From a bacterium 1XD42-54 (GTDB lineage: Bacteria; Bacillota; Clostridia; Lachnospirales; Lachnospiraceae), in assembly GCA_003612585.1 (NCBI GenBank), contig RAZH01000002.1, forward strand, positions 186,001-250,000: a stretch of DNA of 64,000 bases, given 5' to 3'. A program made the translations under genes and the position numbers. Below are positions 1-7,981 of the stretch, piece after piece. How positions within the stretch are numbered: position 1 is the stretch's first letter; every line of letters starts with the position of its first letter. The notes below the pieces were generated by a model, which saw only the letters and a list, made by a program, of their open reading frames with translations, made no database searches and was not told where the DNA came from.

Positions 1-2
1 TG

Positions 3-1001
3 GTATCCTCTGTGGTAATTATTATTTCAGGGTATTCCCCATTTGAAGCCTACGGCGCTATGCTGAAGGGTGCATTTGGCAGTAACTACTATCTGGCTCA
101 GACGATTGGTACGGCAATTCCCCTGATTTTTTCCGGACTTGCTATGGCAATTGCCATGAAAGTCGGTATTTTTAATATCGGTATTGAAGGTCAGATGATT
201 ATCGGTGCGCTTCCCGCAGCTCTGTTGGGGACATATGTAACTGGTCTTCCGGCATGGCTGCATCTGCCGCTTTGTATCCTGGTGGGGGCAATCGCAGGCG
301 GATTGTGGGCGATGATTGTAGCTGTGCTGAAAAACAGGCTGCGTATAAACGAGGTCATCCTGACCATTATGATGAACTATGTTGCCACGTATATTGTGGA
401 TTACCTTGTCAATTATCCATTTCGGGCAGAAGGCAAAATCATCCGGACAGAGGAGATTCAGCCGACTGCGGCTATGACTACGCTTGTTCCGCACACGAGA
501 TTATACTCCGGCATTTTTCTGGCGCTTGCCGCTGCCGGAATTCTCTGGTATGTACTGAAGAAGACGTGCTTTGGCTATGAGCTGCGGGCAGTGGGCAGCA
601 ATCCGGATGCGGCGGAGACGGCCGGTGTCAATCGGAAAAAATATATGCTCCGTGCCATGTTTATCAGCGGTGCGCTGGCTGGTATCGGAGGCGCAGGAGA
701 AGTACTTGGTTTTTATGGCTACTATATTTCAAATATGATCAGCGGCTACGGCTTTGACGGTATTGCCATAGCGACGATGGGCCGCGGCAATCCATTTGGT
801 ACTGTGCTGGCAGCATTACTGTTCGGTGTGCTGCGAAATGGAGCAACGGGTATGAACCGTTCCACCAGTATTCCGGGTGAATTTATTCAGGTTTTACAGG
901 CACTTGTTATTTTGTTTGTGTCCACACCTGGTATTATCCGGGTAGTGCAGAAATCCTGGAAGCGTAAGCGTTTTGCTCAGAGAAAGGAGGAGGTGGCATA
1001 A
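3..1001 (+). CDS. Nucleoside-type ABC transporter permease (NupP-like), 5' end cut off
   Basis: Integral membrane permease of the branched-chain/ribose-like family used by BmpA-type nucleoside ABC importers. The reading frame is open from base 3 and the first possible start (GTG at 12) lies inside a hydrophobic stretch, so the true N-terminus is outside the window. About eight to nine hydrophobic segments are visible, and the conserved 'GIFNIGIEGQM' and 'ELRAVGSNPDAAE' blocks of this permease family are present. The stop codon overlaps the next ATG by one base, so the two permeases are translationally coupled. The ATPase and binding-protein genes should lie upstream. The exact substrate (guanosine, other nucleosides) is inferred from the family. 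Confidence 0.88.
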   Translation, partial: VSSVVIIISGYSPFEAYGAMLKGAFGSNYYLAQTIGTAIPLIFSGLAMAIAMKVGIFNIGIEGQMIIGALPAALLGTYVTGLPAWLHLPLCILVGAIAGGLWAMIVAVLKNRLRINEVILTIMMNYVATYIVDYLVNYPFRAEGKIIRTEEIQPTAAMTTLVPHTRLYSGIFLALAAAGILWYVLKKTCFGYELRAVGSNPDAAETAGVNRKKYMLRAMFISGALAGIGGAGEVLGFYGYYISNMISGYGFDGIAIATMGRGNPFGTVLAALLFGVLRNGATGMNRSTSIPGEFIQVLQALVILFVSTPGIIRVVQKSWKRKRFAQRKEEVA

Positions 1002-1918
1002 TGGATTTTGTTTTAAATTTACTTGCTGGTGCTATTCGTGTCACGATTCCGATTGCCTTTGCCGCACTGGCAGGCGTACTCTCTGAACGTTCCGGCGTCA
1101 TTAATATGGGACTGGAAGGTATGATGCTGATGGGCAGCTTTTTTGGTGTTGTCGGGTCTTATCTTACCGGGAATGCGTGGCTGGGCCTGTTGGTAGCCAT
1201 GGCGGCCGGCGCAGTAGTTGGTCTGTTTATGGCAGTGTTTACCATCAGTTTTAAATGCGAGCATATGCTTGCCGGTGTGGGTATCAACATTCTGGCCAGC
1301 GGTCTTTCGATTGTATTGTTGCAGATGATCTGGGAGACGAGAGGAAAATCCAGCATTGTAGAGGGGCTTGGCGTTGTCAGTGCTCCGCTGCTGAACAGGA
1401 TTCCTGTTGTCAGAGAGCTGATTGGTACGGTTTCTCCGATGTTTTATCTTTTGTTGGTATGTGTATTTCTGGTCTGGATTGTACTGTACCATATGCCGGT
1501 TGGCCTGCGGGTACGTGTGATCGGAGACAATCCGTTTATGGCAGGTTCCATGGGTATTAAAGTATATAAATACCAGTATATCAGCCTGATGGTCAGCGGT
1601 ATGCTGGCAGCTATGGGCGGTGCGTACCTGTCGATTGGCGATATCAATATGTTCAGCAAGGACATGGTATCCGGCCGTGGCTACATTGCGTTGTCCATGG
1701 TAATTCTGGGTGGCTGGCATCCGGTAAAGGTAGCAGCCTGCGGGCTGATTTACGGGTTGGCACAGAGTTTGCAGTTCCGTCTGCAGACAGTGGAAATTCC
1801 GCCGCAGCTTGTGCAGATGCTTCCTTACGTTATAACGATTTTGGTATTGATTTTTGCAAGAAACAGGAGCAAGGCCCCGGCAATGGAGGGTGTGCACTAC
1901 TATCAAAAAGGAGAATAG
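1001..1918 (+). CDS. Nucleoside-type ABC transporter permease (NupQ-like)
   Basis: Second membrane subunit of the same importer, 305 residues. The N-terminal block 'GVINMGLEGMMLMG' parallels the equivalent block in the upstream permease, as expected for the heterodimeric NupP/NupQ pair. It has eight or more hydrophobic helices and a conserved 'RVIGDNPFMAGSMGI' cytoplasmic loop. The ATG at 1001 overlaps the previous stop, and a strong AGGAGG lies just before it inside the upstream gene. It is followed within 7 bp by a V4R-domain gene, so all three are probably one transcript. Confidence 0.9.
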   Translation: MDFVLNLLAGAIRVTIPIAFAALAGVLSERSGVINMGLEGMMLMGSFFGVVGSYLTGNAWLGLLVAMAAGAVVGLFMAVFTISFKCEHMLAGVGINILASGLSIVLLQMIWETRGKSSIVEGLGVVSAPLLNRIPVVRELIGTVSPMFYLLLVCVFLVWIVLYHMPVGLRVRVIGDNPFMAGSMGIKVYKYQYISLMVSGMLAAMGGAYLSIGDINMFSKDMVSGRGYIALSMVILGGWHPVKVAACGLIYGLAQSLQFRLQTVEIPPQLVQMLPYVITILVLIFARNRSKAPAMEGVHYYQKGE

Positions 1919-1925
1919 TCCCATT

Positions 1926-2540
1926 ATGAAGGAAAAAAAGGAATCTGTACTGGAAAAGATCGAAGAGATCCGTAAGCAGCTTGGGGCGCTTACGTTTGAT
2001 GATGAGACGATTCAGGCTATGCGCGACAAAATTGCCTCTCATCCGGAGCTTGGCAAAGCGTTCGGAGAAGCATACGGAAAATACAGCCGGGGAGAGTCGA
2101 TTCGCCCTACGCTTGGGAATGAAATGCAGATCTTTTATATGAGAGAGCGTCAAACCCTGACATTTTTGCTGTTTCCAGAGCTTTTGAAACTGGAGTATGA
2201 GGTTGCGAGAATGATCGGTGAGAGTGTCATGGCAGATCAGATGGGAGGCTATACCTTGCCGGAGATTATGGCACACAATGAGCCGATTGCGGAAAGAGAT
2301 AAGTACGCGATTGAAAAAGTGATCGAAGCGGACGACAAGCATGCGATTTACCGCCATTATGAGTGCGCAGATTGCTATGGCGTTCCGAATATCGGCATGA
2401 AGATCTGTGCGTATGAGGCCGGAACCGCTGCGGGCTGTTTCAGTGCCGCCCTTGGCAAGCGCTGTGAGGTGACTGAAACAAAATGTTGTGCTAACGGGGA
2501 CCCGTACTGCGAGTTTCTTGTGACTGTTGTTGAGGAATAA
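1926..2540 (+). CDS. V4R-domain protein, function unknown
   Basis: Soluble 204-residue protein. The C-terminal part (about residues 150-204) has the Cys-rich ending typical of V4R (4-vinyl reductase-like) domains: 'CYEC'-like cysteines near 'HYECADC', then 'CCANGDPYCEF'. V4R domains are thought to bind small hydrophobic ligands or metal. I chose the ATG at 1926 because an in-frame ORF extension to 1854 lies inside the permease gene and GGAGA lies upstream of 1926. It is the last gene of the transporter operon and ends before a terminator hairpin. A sensor or accessory role for the transporter substrate is only a guess from position. Confidence 0.6.
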   Translation: MKEKKESVLEKIEEIRKQLGALTFDDETIQAMRDKIASHPELGKAFGEAYGKYSRGESIRPTLGNEMQIFYMRERQTLTFLLFPELLKLEYEVARMIGESVMADQMGGYTLPEIMAHNEPIAERDKYAIEKVIEADDKHAIYRHYECADCYGVPNIGMKICAYEAGTAAGCFSAALGKRCEVTETKCCANGDPYCEFLVTVVEE

Positions 2541-2628
2541 ACGGAAAATAAAGGGTGTTGCAAAAGGGCGGTAGCCCATAAGGAAACATTCAAAACTTAT
2601 GACGAATGTCAGGTAAGCGAAAAAAGAA

Positions 2629-2674
2629 CAACTGCTATGCAAAAGATTTATCTGATGCATAGCAGTTTTCTTTT
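2629..2674 (+). terminator. Intrinsic terminator after the transporter operon
   Basis: An 11-bp perfect inverted repeat (ACTGCTATGCA at 2631-2641 with TGCATAGCAGT at 2655-2665) is followed by TTTTCTTTTG. It closes the nucleoside transporter/V4R operon. Bases 2675-2816 hold no gene that I can see. Confidence 0.8.
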
Positions 2675-2816
2675 GTTCGTCTATTTGATTATATTTTTTC
2701 TGCGTTCCGACGGACCGCGTAGCCATTGCCATCGACAATGATCTCAGGGGGGGACATGTAGCAATCCCTGGTAGAGCAGATGCAGGCGATGGAGTGATTG
2801 ATAGATTTTTATTCAG

Positions 2817-2884
2817 CATTTTACAGCAACAGATAAACATTTCACAGCAATCAAATTGTTTTGGCATTTCCGACAGGCTATAAT
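2817..2884 (+). promoter_or_regulatory. Promoter with candidate LytTR operator
   Basis: Two near-identical direct repeats, CATTTTACAGCAAC (2817-2830) and CATTTCACAGCAAT (2838-2851), are exactly 21 bp apart, two turns of the helix. This is the spacing known for AgrA/LytTR-class operators. Five bases downstream is a promoter: TTGTTT (2856-2861), 17 bp, TATAAT (2879-2884). The arrangement suggests that the LytTR regulator encoded directly downstream controls its own transcription. Confidence 0.6.
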
Positions 2885-2901
2885 AAAATATCTGTCTATG
2901 G

Positions 2902-2930
2902 CAGCGGCAAAAGATAAATTTTTGCCGCTG
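2902..2930 (+). promoter_or_regulatory. 5'-UTR hairpin before the LytTR regulator
   Basis: Inverted repeat CAGCGGCAAAA (2902-2912) and TTTTGCCGCTG (2920-2930) with a short AT-rich loop. It sits between the predicted -10 and the ribosome site (GAGGAGG, 2944-2950). Its position allows it to act as an attenuator or mRNA stabiliser, but no T-run follows it directly. Confidence 0.45.
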
Positions 2931-2957
2931 GTGATATAATGACGAGGAGGTGGCGCA

Positions 2958-3662
2958 TTGATCCGTATTGCAATCTGTGATGATGAAAAATATATGTCTG
3001 ATCATATAAGGTCAATGGTCTCTGATTTCTTTCGTAAAAAGAACCGGGAGATCAGCCTCCGTATGTTTTCCAGCGGCGAAGAGCTGCTGAACTACAATGG
3101 GCAGATCGACATCCTGTTTCTGGATATCCAGATGAAGGCCATGGACGGTATGGAAACGGCAAGGAGACTGAGGGCGGATAAGTTCCGGGGCTTTTTAGTC
3201 TTTATTACGGTACTGAAAGAAATGGTATTCCAGTCTTTTGAGGTACAGGCCTACGATTATCTGGTCAAGCCGGTGGATAAAAAACAGTTTGAGAAGACGA
3301 TGGAGCGCCTTTACGTTTCCATGCAAAACGCCAGCGAAGATAGCCTGCTGGTGCAAAAGAGATATGAGGGGCGCATCATCCCAAAGGATGAGATCGTCTT
3401 CTGTGAGATTATAGACAGGAAAATATATCTGAACCTGGCCTCCGGAGAGGTTGTTGATTATTATGAACGGATTGAAAACCTGGAAACAAAGCTGGACAAC
3501 CGTTTTTACCGGAGCCATAGGAGCTATCTTATCAATCTGGAACATTTAAAAGGCTATAAAAACGGGATTGCCTATATGGATAATGGCAAAGAGATTCCCG
3601 TATCACGGTTGCGGAGCAAGGAGTTCTCCGGTGTTGTCCTGCAGTATATGAAAAATATGTAA
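2958..3662 (+). CDS. LytTR-family response regulator
   Basis: 234-residue two-component regulator of the AgrA/VirR/LytR type. The receiver domain (residues 1-120) has the acidic pocket Asp8-Asp9, phospho-acceptor Asp56 and Lys104 in 'DYLVKPV'. The C-terminal LytTR DNA-binding domain (about 130-230) contains 'FYRSHRSYLINL'. Start is TTG at 2958, preceded by a strong GAGGAGG site 7 bases upstream; no ATG fits. The histidine kinase follows 27 bp downstream. The 21-bp-spaced repeats upstream are the likely operator. No AgrB/AgrD-like peptide gene is visible, so the inducing signal is unknown. Confidence 0.9.
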   Translation: MIRIAICDDEKYMSDHIRSMVSDFFRKKNREISLRMFSSGEELLNYNGQIDILFLDIQMKAMDGMETARRLRADKFRGFLVFITVLKEMVFQSFEVQAYDYLVKPVDKKQFEKTMERLYVSMQNASEDSLLVQKRYEGRIIPKDEIVFCEIIDRKIYLNLASGEVVDYYERIENLETKLDNRFYRSHRSYLINLEHLKGYKNGIAYMDNGKEIPVSRLRSKEFSGVVLQYMKNM

Positions 3663-3689
3663 AAGTATTTACTTGTGGGGGCTGGTAAC

Positions 3690-5033
3690 ATGGCTGAGTA
3701 TTTAGATTTTTTCAATATATACATTATGGGCGTGATTGAGATGTCCTTCCAGTTTTATTTTCTGGCAAAGATTCTGAAAAAGAAAATATGGCCTCCTTTT
3801 TATTTCCTGTTTGCAGTATGTGCAGTGATTGCGGGGCATTTTCTTTCGGTCAGTACGATCATCGGTTTTATGGCGCTTGTCTTTCTGCTTACGGTATGCG
3901 GGATGTTTGTCTGCCATGCGGATTTTAAATCTTCCCTTCTGTATGCGGCTCTGACGACTGAGATCATGCTGCTATGTTATGGAATTGTGAAATCCCTGAT
4001 CAGCCTTTTATGCCCATTTTTGCCTGTCGTTTTCCACGATACGGTCAGTATCGCGTTCATGCTGGCCAGTGAGACGGTGTCACTTGCTCTGACCGGTTTT
4101 TGTTATTATATGGTGTACCGTTATTTTTCCGACTATACTACAGTGGAAATGCAGCAAATGTTTTTGGTTTTCATCCCGATTTTGATGATATTCATTATGA
4201 GCGAGTACATCAATATGATAGAATTTGAATTCCAGGTTAAAATCTTGGAGGAAGACGGGCCTTTCGAGTATCTGCTTAACCACTGGCAGCTGCTTGCCAT
4301 GCATTTTTTAGGACTTGTCAGCCTGTTTTGCATCCTGTTCTCTTATAAGAAACTGCAGCAGAATTTCCGCCTCAGCACGGAATTATCACTGCTGGAGCAG
4401 CAGGAACATTCCCTGAACCAGTATGTGGAGGAAGCGAAGGCTCGTTATGACAGGACAAAATCCTTGCGCCATGACATTAGGAACCACATCGCAGTGGTAA
4501 AAAAGCTCCTGCAGAGTGAAAAACTGGAGGAAGCCGTAACCTATATGGAGGATCTGGACGATATGGCGGAAAAAATGTCATTCCCCTGCAGCACCAACAA
4601 CCCGGTAGTGGATATTCTGGTAGGAAACAAACTAGGAATTGCAAAAAGTATGGGGATAGATGTGGACTGTTCCCTCCTTCTGCCATACCCCTGTGGCCTT
4701 AAGGACATTGATATCTGCATTGTCCTGTCAAATGCACTGGATAACGCAATCCATGCAGTAAAAAGTCTGGATGCCGGTACAGAAAAATATATCCGGGTGT
4801 CTGGGCGTATCCAGGGAGATTTCCTTATGATGGAAATCGAGAACAGTTTTCATGGGAAAGGCGTGTTCAAAAAAGGAACAGGCCTGTCGAATGTAAATGC
4901 GGTGGCCGAAAAATATGGCGGCGCCATGAGTATAGAGACACAGAGGAATGCATTTGTCCTCCATGTGCTGCTGATCATTTCACAGCACCCAGAAGGTATC
5001 CCACAGCAAATGGAAAGGATGAATAAAAAATAA
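3690..5033 (+). CDS. GHKL-domain sensor histidine kinase (AgrC-like)
   Basis: 447-residue sensor kinase. The first ~215 residues form six or seven membrane helices, as in AgrC/ComD-type peptide sensors. A short coiled-coil linker leads to the phospho-acceptor His261 in 'SLRHDIRNHIAVV'. The C-terminal ATPase domain shows the N box 'VLSNALDNAIHAV' and the G box 'KGTGLSNV'. I prefer the ATG at 3690 over GTG at 3675, because GGGGGC lies at the right distance from 3690. It pairs with the adjacent LytTR regulator. The peptide or other ligand cannot be deduced. Confidence 0.88.
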   Translation: MAEYLDFFNIYIMGVIEMSFQFYFLAKILKKKIWPPFYFLFAVCAVIAGHFLSVSTIIGFMALVFLLTVCGMFVCHADFKSSLLYAALTTEIMLLCYGIVKSLISLLCPFLPVVFHDTVSIAFMLASETVSLALTGFCYYMVYRYFSDYTTVEMQQMFLVFIPILMIFIMSEYINMIEFEFQVKILEEDGPFEYLLNHWQLLAMHFLGLVSLFCILFSYKKLQQNFRLSTELSLLEQQEHSLNQYVEEAKARYDRTKSLRHDIRNHIAVVKKLLQSEKLEEAVTYMEDLDDMAEKMSFPCSTNNPVVDILVGNKLGIAKSMGIDVDCSLLLPYPCGLKDIDICIVLSNALDNAIHAVKSLDAGTEKYIRVSGRIQGDFLMMEIENSFHGKGVFKKGTGLSNVNAVAEKYGGAMSIETQRNAFVLHVLLIISQHPEGIPQQMERMNKK

Positions 5034-5260
5034 TCCCCGGCAGCAAAGCTGCCATTGTGATAGGAATCATCATGTTCATAACTGTGTTTTTACAGGTTCT
5101 GTAAAGCGGGACATAGATTCAGAAGATTGCGGGGGTGCCGATTGACCACTCTTTCCTGAAATACAAAAAAGAATTGGCGGACTATGGTTATCAGGTCGGG
5201 AAAATATCCATGAAAGAGCAGACGGTATGTTTCTATAAGGTTGACTGACTCCGTGTGTTA
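5034..5260 (+). other. Remnants of broken genes between the kinase and the accessory cargo
   Basis: No intact gene. A fragment ending at 5118 encodes a hydrophobic C-terminus ('MFITVFLQVL' then stop). A second fragment (about 5117-5248) is open for 43 codons, with 'GVPIDHSFLKYKKEL' and 'ISMKEQTVCFYKVD', but has no start codon and is cut off by a stop upstream. Both look like 3' ends of longer genes whose 5' parts are gone. I do not recognise the parent families. They mark the left part of a decayed mobile segment. Confidence 0.45.
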
Positions 5261-5264
5261 AAAC

Positions 5265-5456
5265 ATGAACATAGGAGCGTCCGATATTTTTATATTCATT
5301 GGAAAAACTTTGGGGCTGATTGAGATTGCATTAAGTGCAGTGATGTTTTTGTTTCATGCCTCTATTCATGTAAGAGATAATCGGGATTTGTATCGGAAAT
5401 TTGTAGAGGATTACAACAAAAATTATGAAGATATATATATAAGTCAGGATTTATAA
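5265..5456 (+). CDS. Small hypothetical protein with one membrane segment
   Basis: 63 residues, with a hydrophobic helix at about residues 8-30 and a charged, Tyr/Asp-rich tail. Not recognised. There is no clear ribosome site before the ATG, so translation is uncertain. It lies 11 bp before the CPBP protease gene, in AT-rich DNA unlike the flanking housekeeping genes, and may be coupled to it. Confidence 0.4.
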   Translation: MNIGASDIFIFIGKTLGLIEIALSAVMFLFHASIHVRDNRDLYRKFVEDYNKNYEDIYISQDL

Positions 5457-5467
5457 GAGGTAACTGT

Positions 5468-6310
5468 ATGGGAAGAAACATAAAATGCAAACCGGATCAT
5501 TTGTGTATTGCAATATTCACGCTTTGTTTGTCCGTGAGGTTTGTAGAATATTTTCTGATTGAAACAGATAAAACGGCTATTGGAGAAAATGTGCTTCATA
5601 AAGTAGTTGGAATTATCATATTGGCTTTGGTACTAAAAAGGGTAAATCTTTCATGGAGCGATATTGGATTTCATAGAAACGGTTTTGTAAGCGGTATTTT
5701 GAACGGTTTGTTATTGGGAAGTGTTTGCTTTGCCATTTCATATGGTCTGGAATTGGTGATTTTTATTCTGCAAGGCAATCCTGCACATTTAGAAATGTAT
5801 ATCAGCAGTTTTTCGTTAACCGGCTCTCAAATAAATAATACGGATTTCGTTTTCTTTCTGTTATGCGTACTATTCAATGTTATGAATGTATGGATGGAGG
5901 AGGGCGTTTTTCGCGGTCTGTTTATGAAAACGCTCTCTGAAACAAAGTCATTTATGAAGGCAAATTATATTGCCGCATTTTTGTTTGGTGTTTGGCACAT
6001 TGTAATGCCCATCAGAAGCTATATAAATGGTGAAATGTCATTTGCGGCAATGCTTCTAATGGGTATCGGTTATATGATTCTTGCCGGGATTATGGGAATC
6101 AAATGGGGGCTTCTTTACCGCATAACAGGAAATCTATGGGCAGGGCTTGGCGACCATTTATTCAACAATACCGTTGCTACAAACATGATGCATGTCGTTT
6201 CGCTAACGGGTGCAGACGAATTACAGATTGTCCGGATTATGGCTGCACAGATTATTTCCTTTGCGTTTGTGTTGGCAATTCATACTTATCGAATTACTAA
6301 GGTTCGATAA
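5468..6310 (+). CDS. CPBP-family intramembrane metalloprotease
   Basis: 280-residue polytopic membrane protein of the CPBP (Abi, Rce1-like) family, which cleaves or matures small peptides, including bacteriocin-type peptides, in the membrane. All three signatures are visible: 'EEGVFR' (Glu144-Glu145-xxx-Arg149), 'FGVWH' (Phe173-xxx-His177) and 'DHLFNN' (His-xxx-Asn). Eight or so hydrophobic helices. Good ribosome site AGAGG 7 bases before ATG. Low GC relative to the housekeeping genes fits acquisition with the mobile segment. Whether it serves peptide maturation, immunity or signalling is not shown; no bacteriocin precursor is recognisable next to it. Confidence 0.85.
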   Translation: MGRNIKCKPDHLCIAIFTLCLSVRFVEYFLIETDKTAIGENVLHKVVGIIILALVLKRVNLSWSDIGFHRNGFVSGILNGLLLGSVCFAISYGLELVIFILQGNPAHLEMYISSFSLTGSQINNTDFVFFLLCVLFNVMNVWMEEGVFRGLFMKTLSETKSFMKANYIAAFLFGVWHIVMPIRSYINGEMSFAAMLLMGIGYMILAGIMGIKWGLLYRITGNLWAGLGDHLFNNTVATNMMHVVSLTGADELQIVRIMAAQIISFAFVLAIHTYRITKVR

Positions 6311-6414
6311 GGCATTATTGCAAAAATAGAAGCGGAAATAGATAGAAGTTTGGATGGAATGCTTTAAAAGCTGACATAGAGACAAATCGAAATTTGAAAG
6401 TGAGTGAAAATATT

Positions 6415-6722
6415 ATGGATTTAAAGAAAATAGAAGATTTTTTCTCAATACTTCATCTATGAGAGTAAAACAATATAAAGATAATTCAAGTGCCAGTATT
6501 TACTTCTATCACAAAGGATTAATGAAATATGTTGGTGTTATGTTAAAAGGTAAAATGGAAGTATTAACAGACCAGGAAACTAAAAACATGATTTGGAAAA
6601 AGGGCGATACAATGTATTATAAAAAAGGTGTAACTGACCCAGATTATTGTGTTTTAAAGTTTACTGCTACAAGTGGTAGATATTATTGCGATTTGAAAAC
6701 AGAAAATTTTGATATTAAGTAG
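6415..6722 (+). pseudogene. Internally deleted pyridoxamine 5'-phosphate oxidase-like (flavin-binding) protein
   Basis: The open frame 6459-6722 (87 codons) matches the C-terminal two thirds of the small pyridoxamine-phosphate-oxidase-like flavoproteins: 'GVMLKGKMEVLTD', 'GVTDPDYCVLKFTA', 'GRYYCDLK'. The frame continues upstream of the first ATG as 'FFLNTSSMRV', which matches the family's NTSS segment, so the ATG at 6459 is internal. A separate start at 6415 encodes 'MDLKKIEDFF', a plausible family N-terminus, but it is in another frame and stops after 15 codons. About 50 codons appear to have been lost with a frame change. FMN-binding residues in the N-terminal strand are missing, so it is probably non-functional. 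Confidence 0.65.
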
Positions 6723-6763
6723 TTGCTAAATTCCCGTCGAGGGACAAAGGGAGGAGAGATTCA

Positions 6764-6892
6764 TTGGGCGATTTAAAAGAATTAGGGAAGCTGATGAAAG
6801 AGCATCCTATCATTATTGTTGTAACATTGGCGGCGATGGCTGTAGGTGCAATTTTTGGAGCGGTTGCGTTTTATCAGGGGTGGTTGGGATGA
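6764..6892 (+). CDS. Small single-span membrane protein
   Basis: 42-residue ORF that starts at TTG, preceded by a strong GGGAGGAGAG site at 6749-6758. A short charged N-terminus ('DLKELGKLMKEHP') leads into one transmembrane helix rich in Ala, Val and Ile and ends in 'FYQGWLG'. Its stop overlaps the next ATG (ATGA), so it is coupled to the broken ORF that follows. Family not recognised. Confidence 0.55.
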   Translation: MGDLKELGKLMKEHPIIIVVTLAAMAVGAIFGAVAFYQGWLG

Positions 6893-7179
6893 TTTTTTGC
6901 TTGCATAAATGCAGATGGAACGATAAGGAGACAATAGAGTATGGACTTGTAAAACTGACACACGAAAATATGGAAAAGGAGCACATCTGATGCGCCATAT
7001 CCAATAACAAAGATATTCAGGTCGTGTCCATAAAGAAAATGGGATTCCTTTCTGATCCAAAGTATATGGGCTATAAGGGCTTTCAGACAGCGGATACGGC
7101 AGAGCCTTATTTCGAGCTGATGTACCTGCTCTTTGAAGAGGGCGCACCTATTACAGAAGTCAATAAATTTAAGGAGTGA
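6889..7179 (+). pseudogene. 97-codon ORF interrupted by an in-frame TGA
   Basis: From the ATG at 6889 (ATGA overlap with the small membrane ORF) the frame runs 33 codons to TGA at 6988-6990. It then stays open in the same frame for another 62 codons to TGA at 7177, with sensible composition ('VVSIKKMGFLSDPKYMGYK', 'EPYFELMYLLFEEG'). The simplest reading is one soluble protein of about 96 residues with a nonsense mutation, possibly from a TGG or CGA codon. I do not recognise the family. The next gene's ribosome site AAGGAG lies at its 3' end. Confidence 0.5.
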
Positions 7180-7183
7180 TATT

Positions 7184-7963
7184 ATGAAAAAGAAACTGTT
7201 TATAATTATAACGGGTATCATATTGGTTGGAATCGTATGTATTTGGCTTTTGGCAAAAAATAAGCCTGCTGAGCAAATGATTGCTGACCGCTTAAACGAA
7301 GCAGTATCTCATTATACGGATATGAAGATAAAAGATGATAAGACATATTCTCTGAAAGTTTCCGACACGCAAATGCTGGTAACGACATATATGCCTGAAT
7401 ATACGGTCTTTGGAGTTTCTACCGATGCGTATACTGTCCGGCCAGGCCAAATTGATGACACTTTAACGACAGAAAAAGAGCAAGATCTGCCAATCTGTAA
7501 TTTTAATTATGTATTGATTTACGATGAAAAAACAGACAAGTTTTATAATGTGAAATTCGAGGGAAAAGGGAAACCTGTCATCCCCGATTTTATAGAGGCG
7601 AAAGAATTAAATACATATGAACTTGAATTGCCAGACGCAGGGGCAGTAGACAGCCTCTCTCTCAAAAGGAATTCTGACATTCCCATCGTGATAAACAGCA
7701 TAGATGATGTGGTAGAAATTCAGGATATTTTAGAAGATACACAACCTACCACAAAGAGCGGCCAAATAGGTACGCCCGTCCGTGTGGAAAACATTATCAA
7801 TGTAGACTTTATCAGTAAAGGAAATGTGATATGCAGATTATTTTTATATGAAGATGAGGGAGAATATTTTATTGAGCAGACGGACAACGGAGTATATACG
7901 ATTCCGCAAAAAGCATATGAGCAGATAGATAATTATATTCCGTATATAGATTACGAATCGTAA
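7184..7963 (+). CDS. Hypothetical membrane-anchored extracytoplasmic protein
   Basis: 259 residues with a Lys-rich N-terminus and one hydrophobic helix (residues 5-24), no lipobox Cys and no clear cleavage site. The rest is soluble and acidic, and should face outward. I chose the ATG at 7184 because AAGGAG lies 7 bases upstream; an ORF extension to 7133 has no ribosome site. No recognised domain. Sequence is intact and complete in spite of the decay around it. Confidence 0.6.
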   Translation: MKKKLFIIITGIILVGIVCIWLLAKNKPAEQMIADRLNEAVSHYTDMKIKDDKTYSLKVSDTQMLVTTYMPEYTVFGVSTDAYTVRPGQIDDTLTTEKEQDLPICNFNYVLIYDEKTDKFYNVKFEGKGKPVIPDFIEAKELNTYELELPDAGAVDSLSLKRNSDIPIVINSIDDVVEIQDILEDTQPTTKSGQIGTPVRVENIINVDFISKGNVICRLFLYEDEGEYFIEQTDNGVYTIPQKAYEQIDNYIPYIDYES

Positions 7964-7981
7964 GCGACAAAGGAGGGAAAA

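Noticed and set aside
6988-6990. TGA read as selenocysteine
   Set aside because: No SECIS-like hairpin with a short apical loop at the required distance, the gene is in a decayed segment, and no selenoprotein family is recognised.
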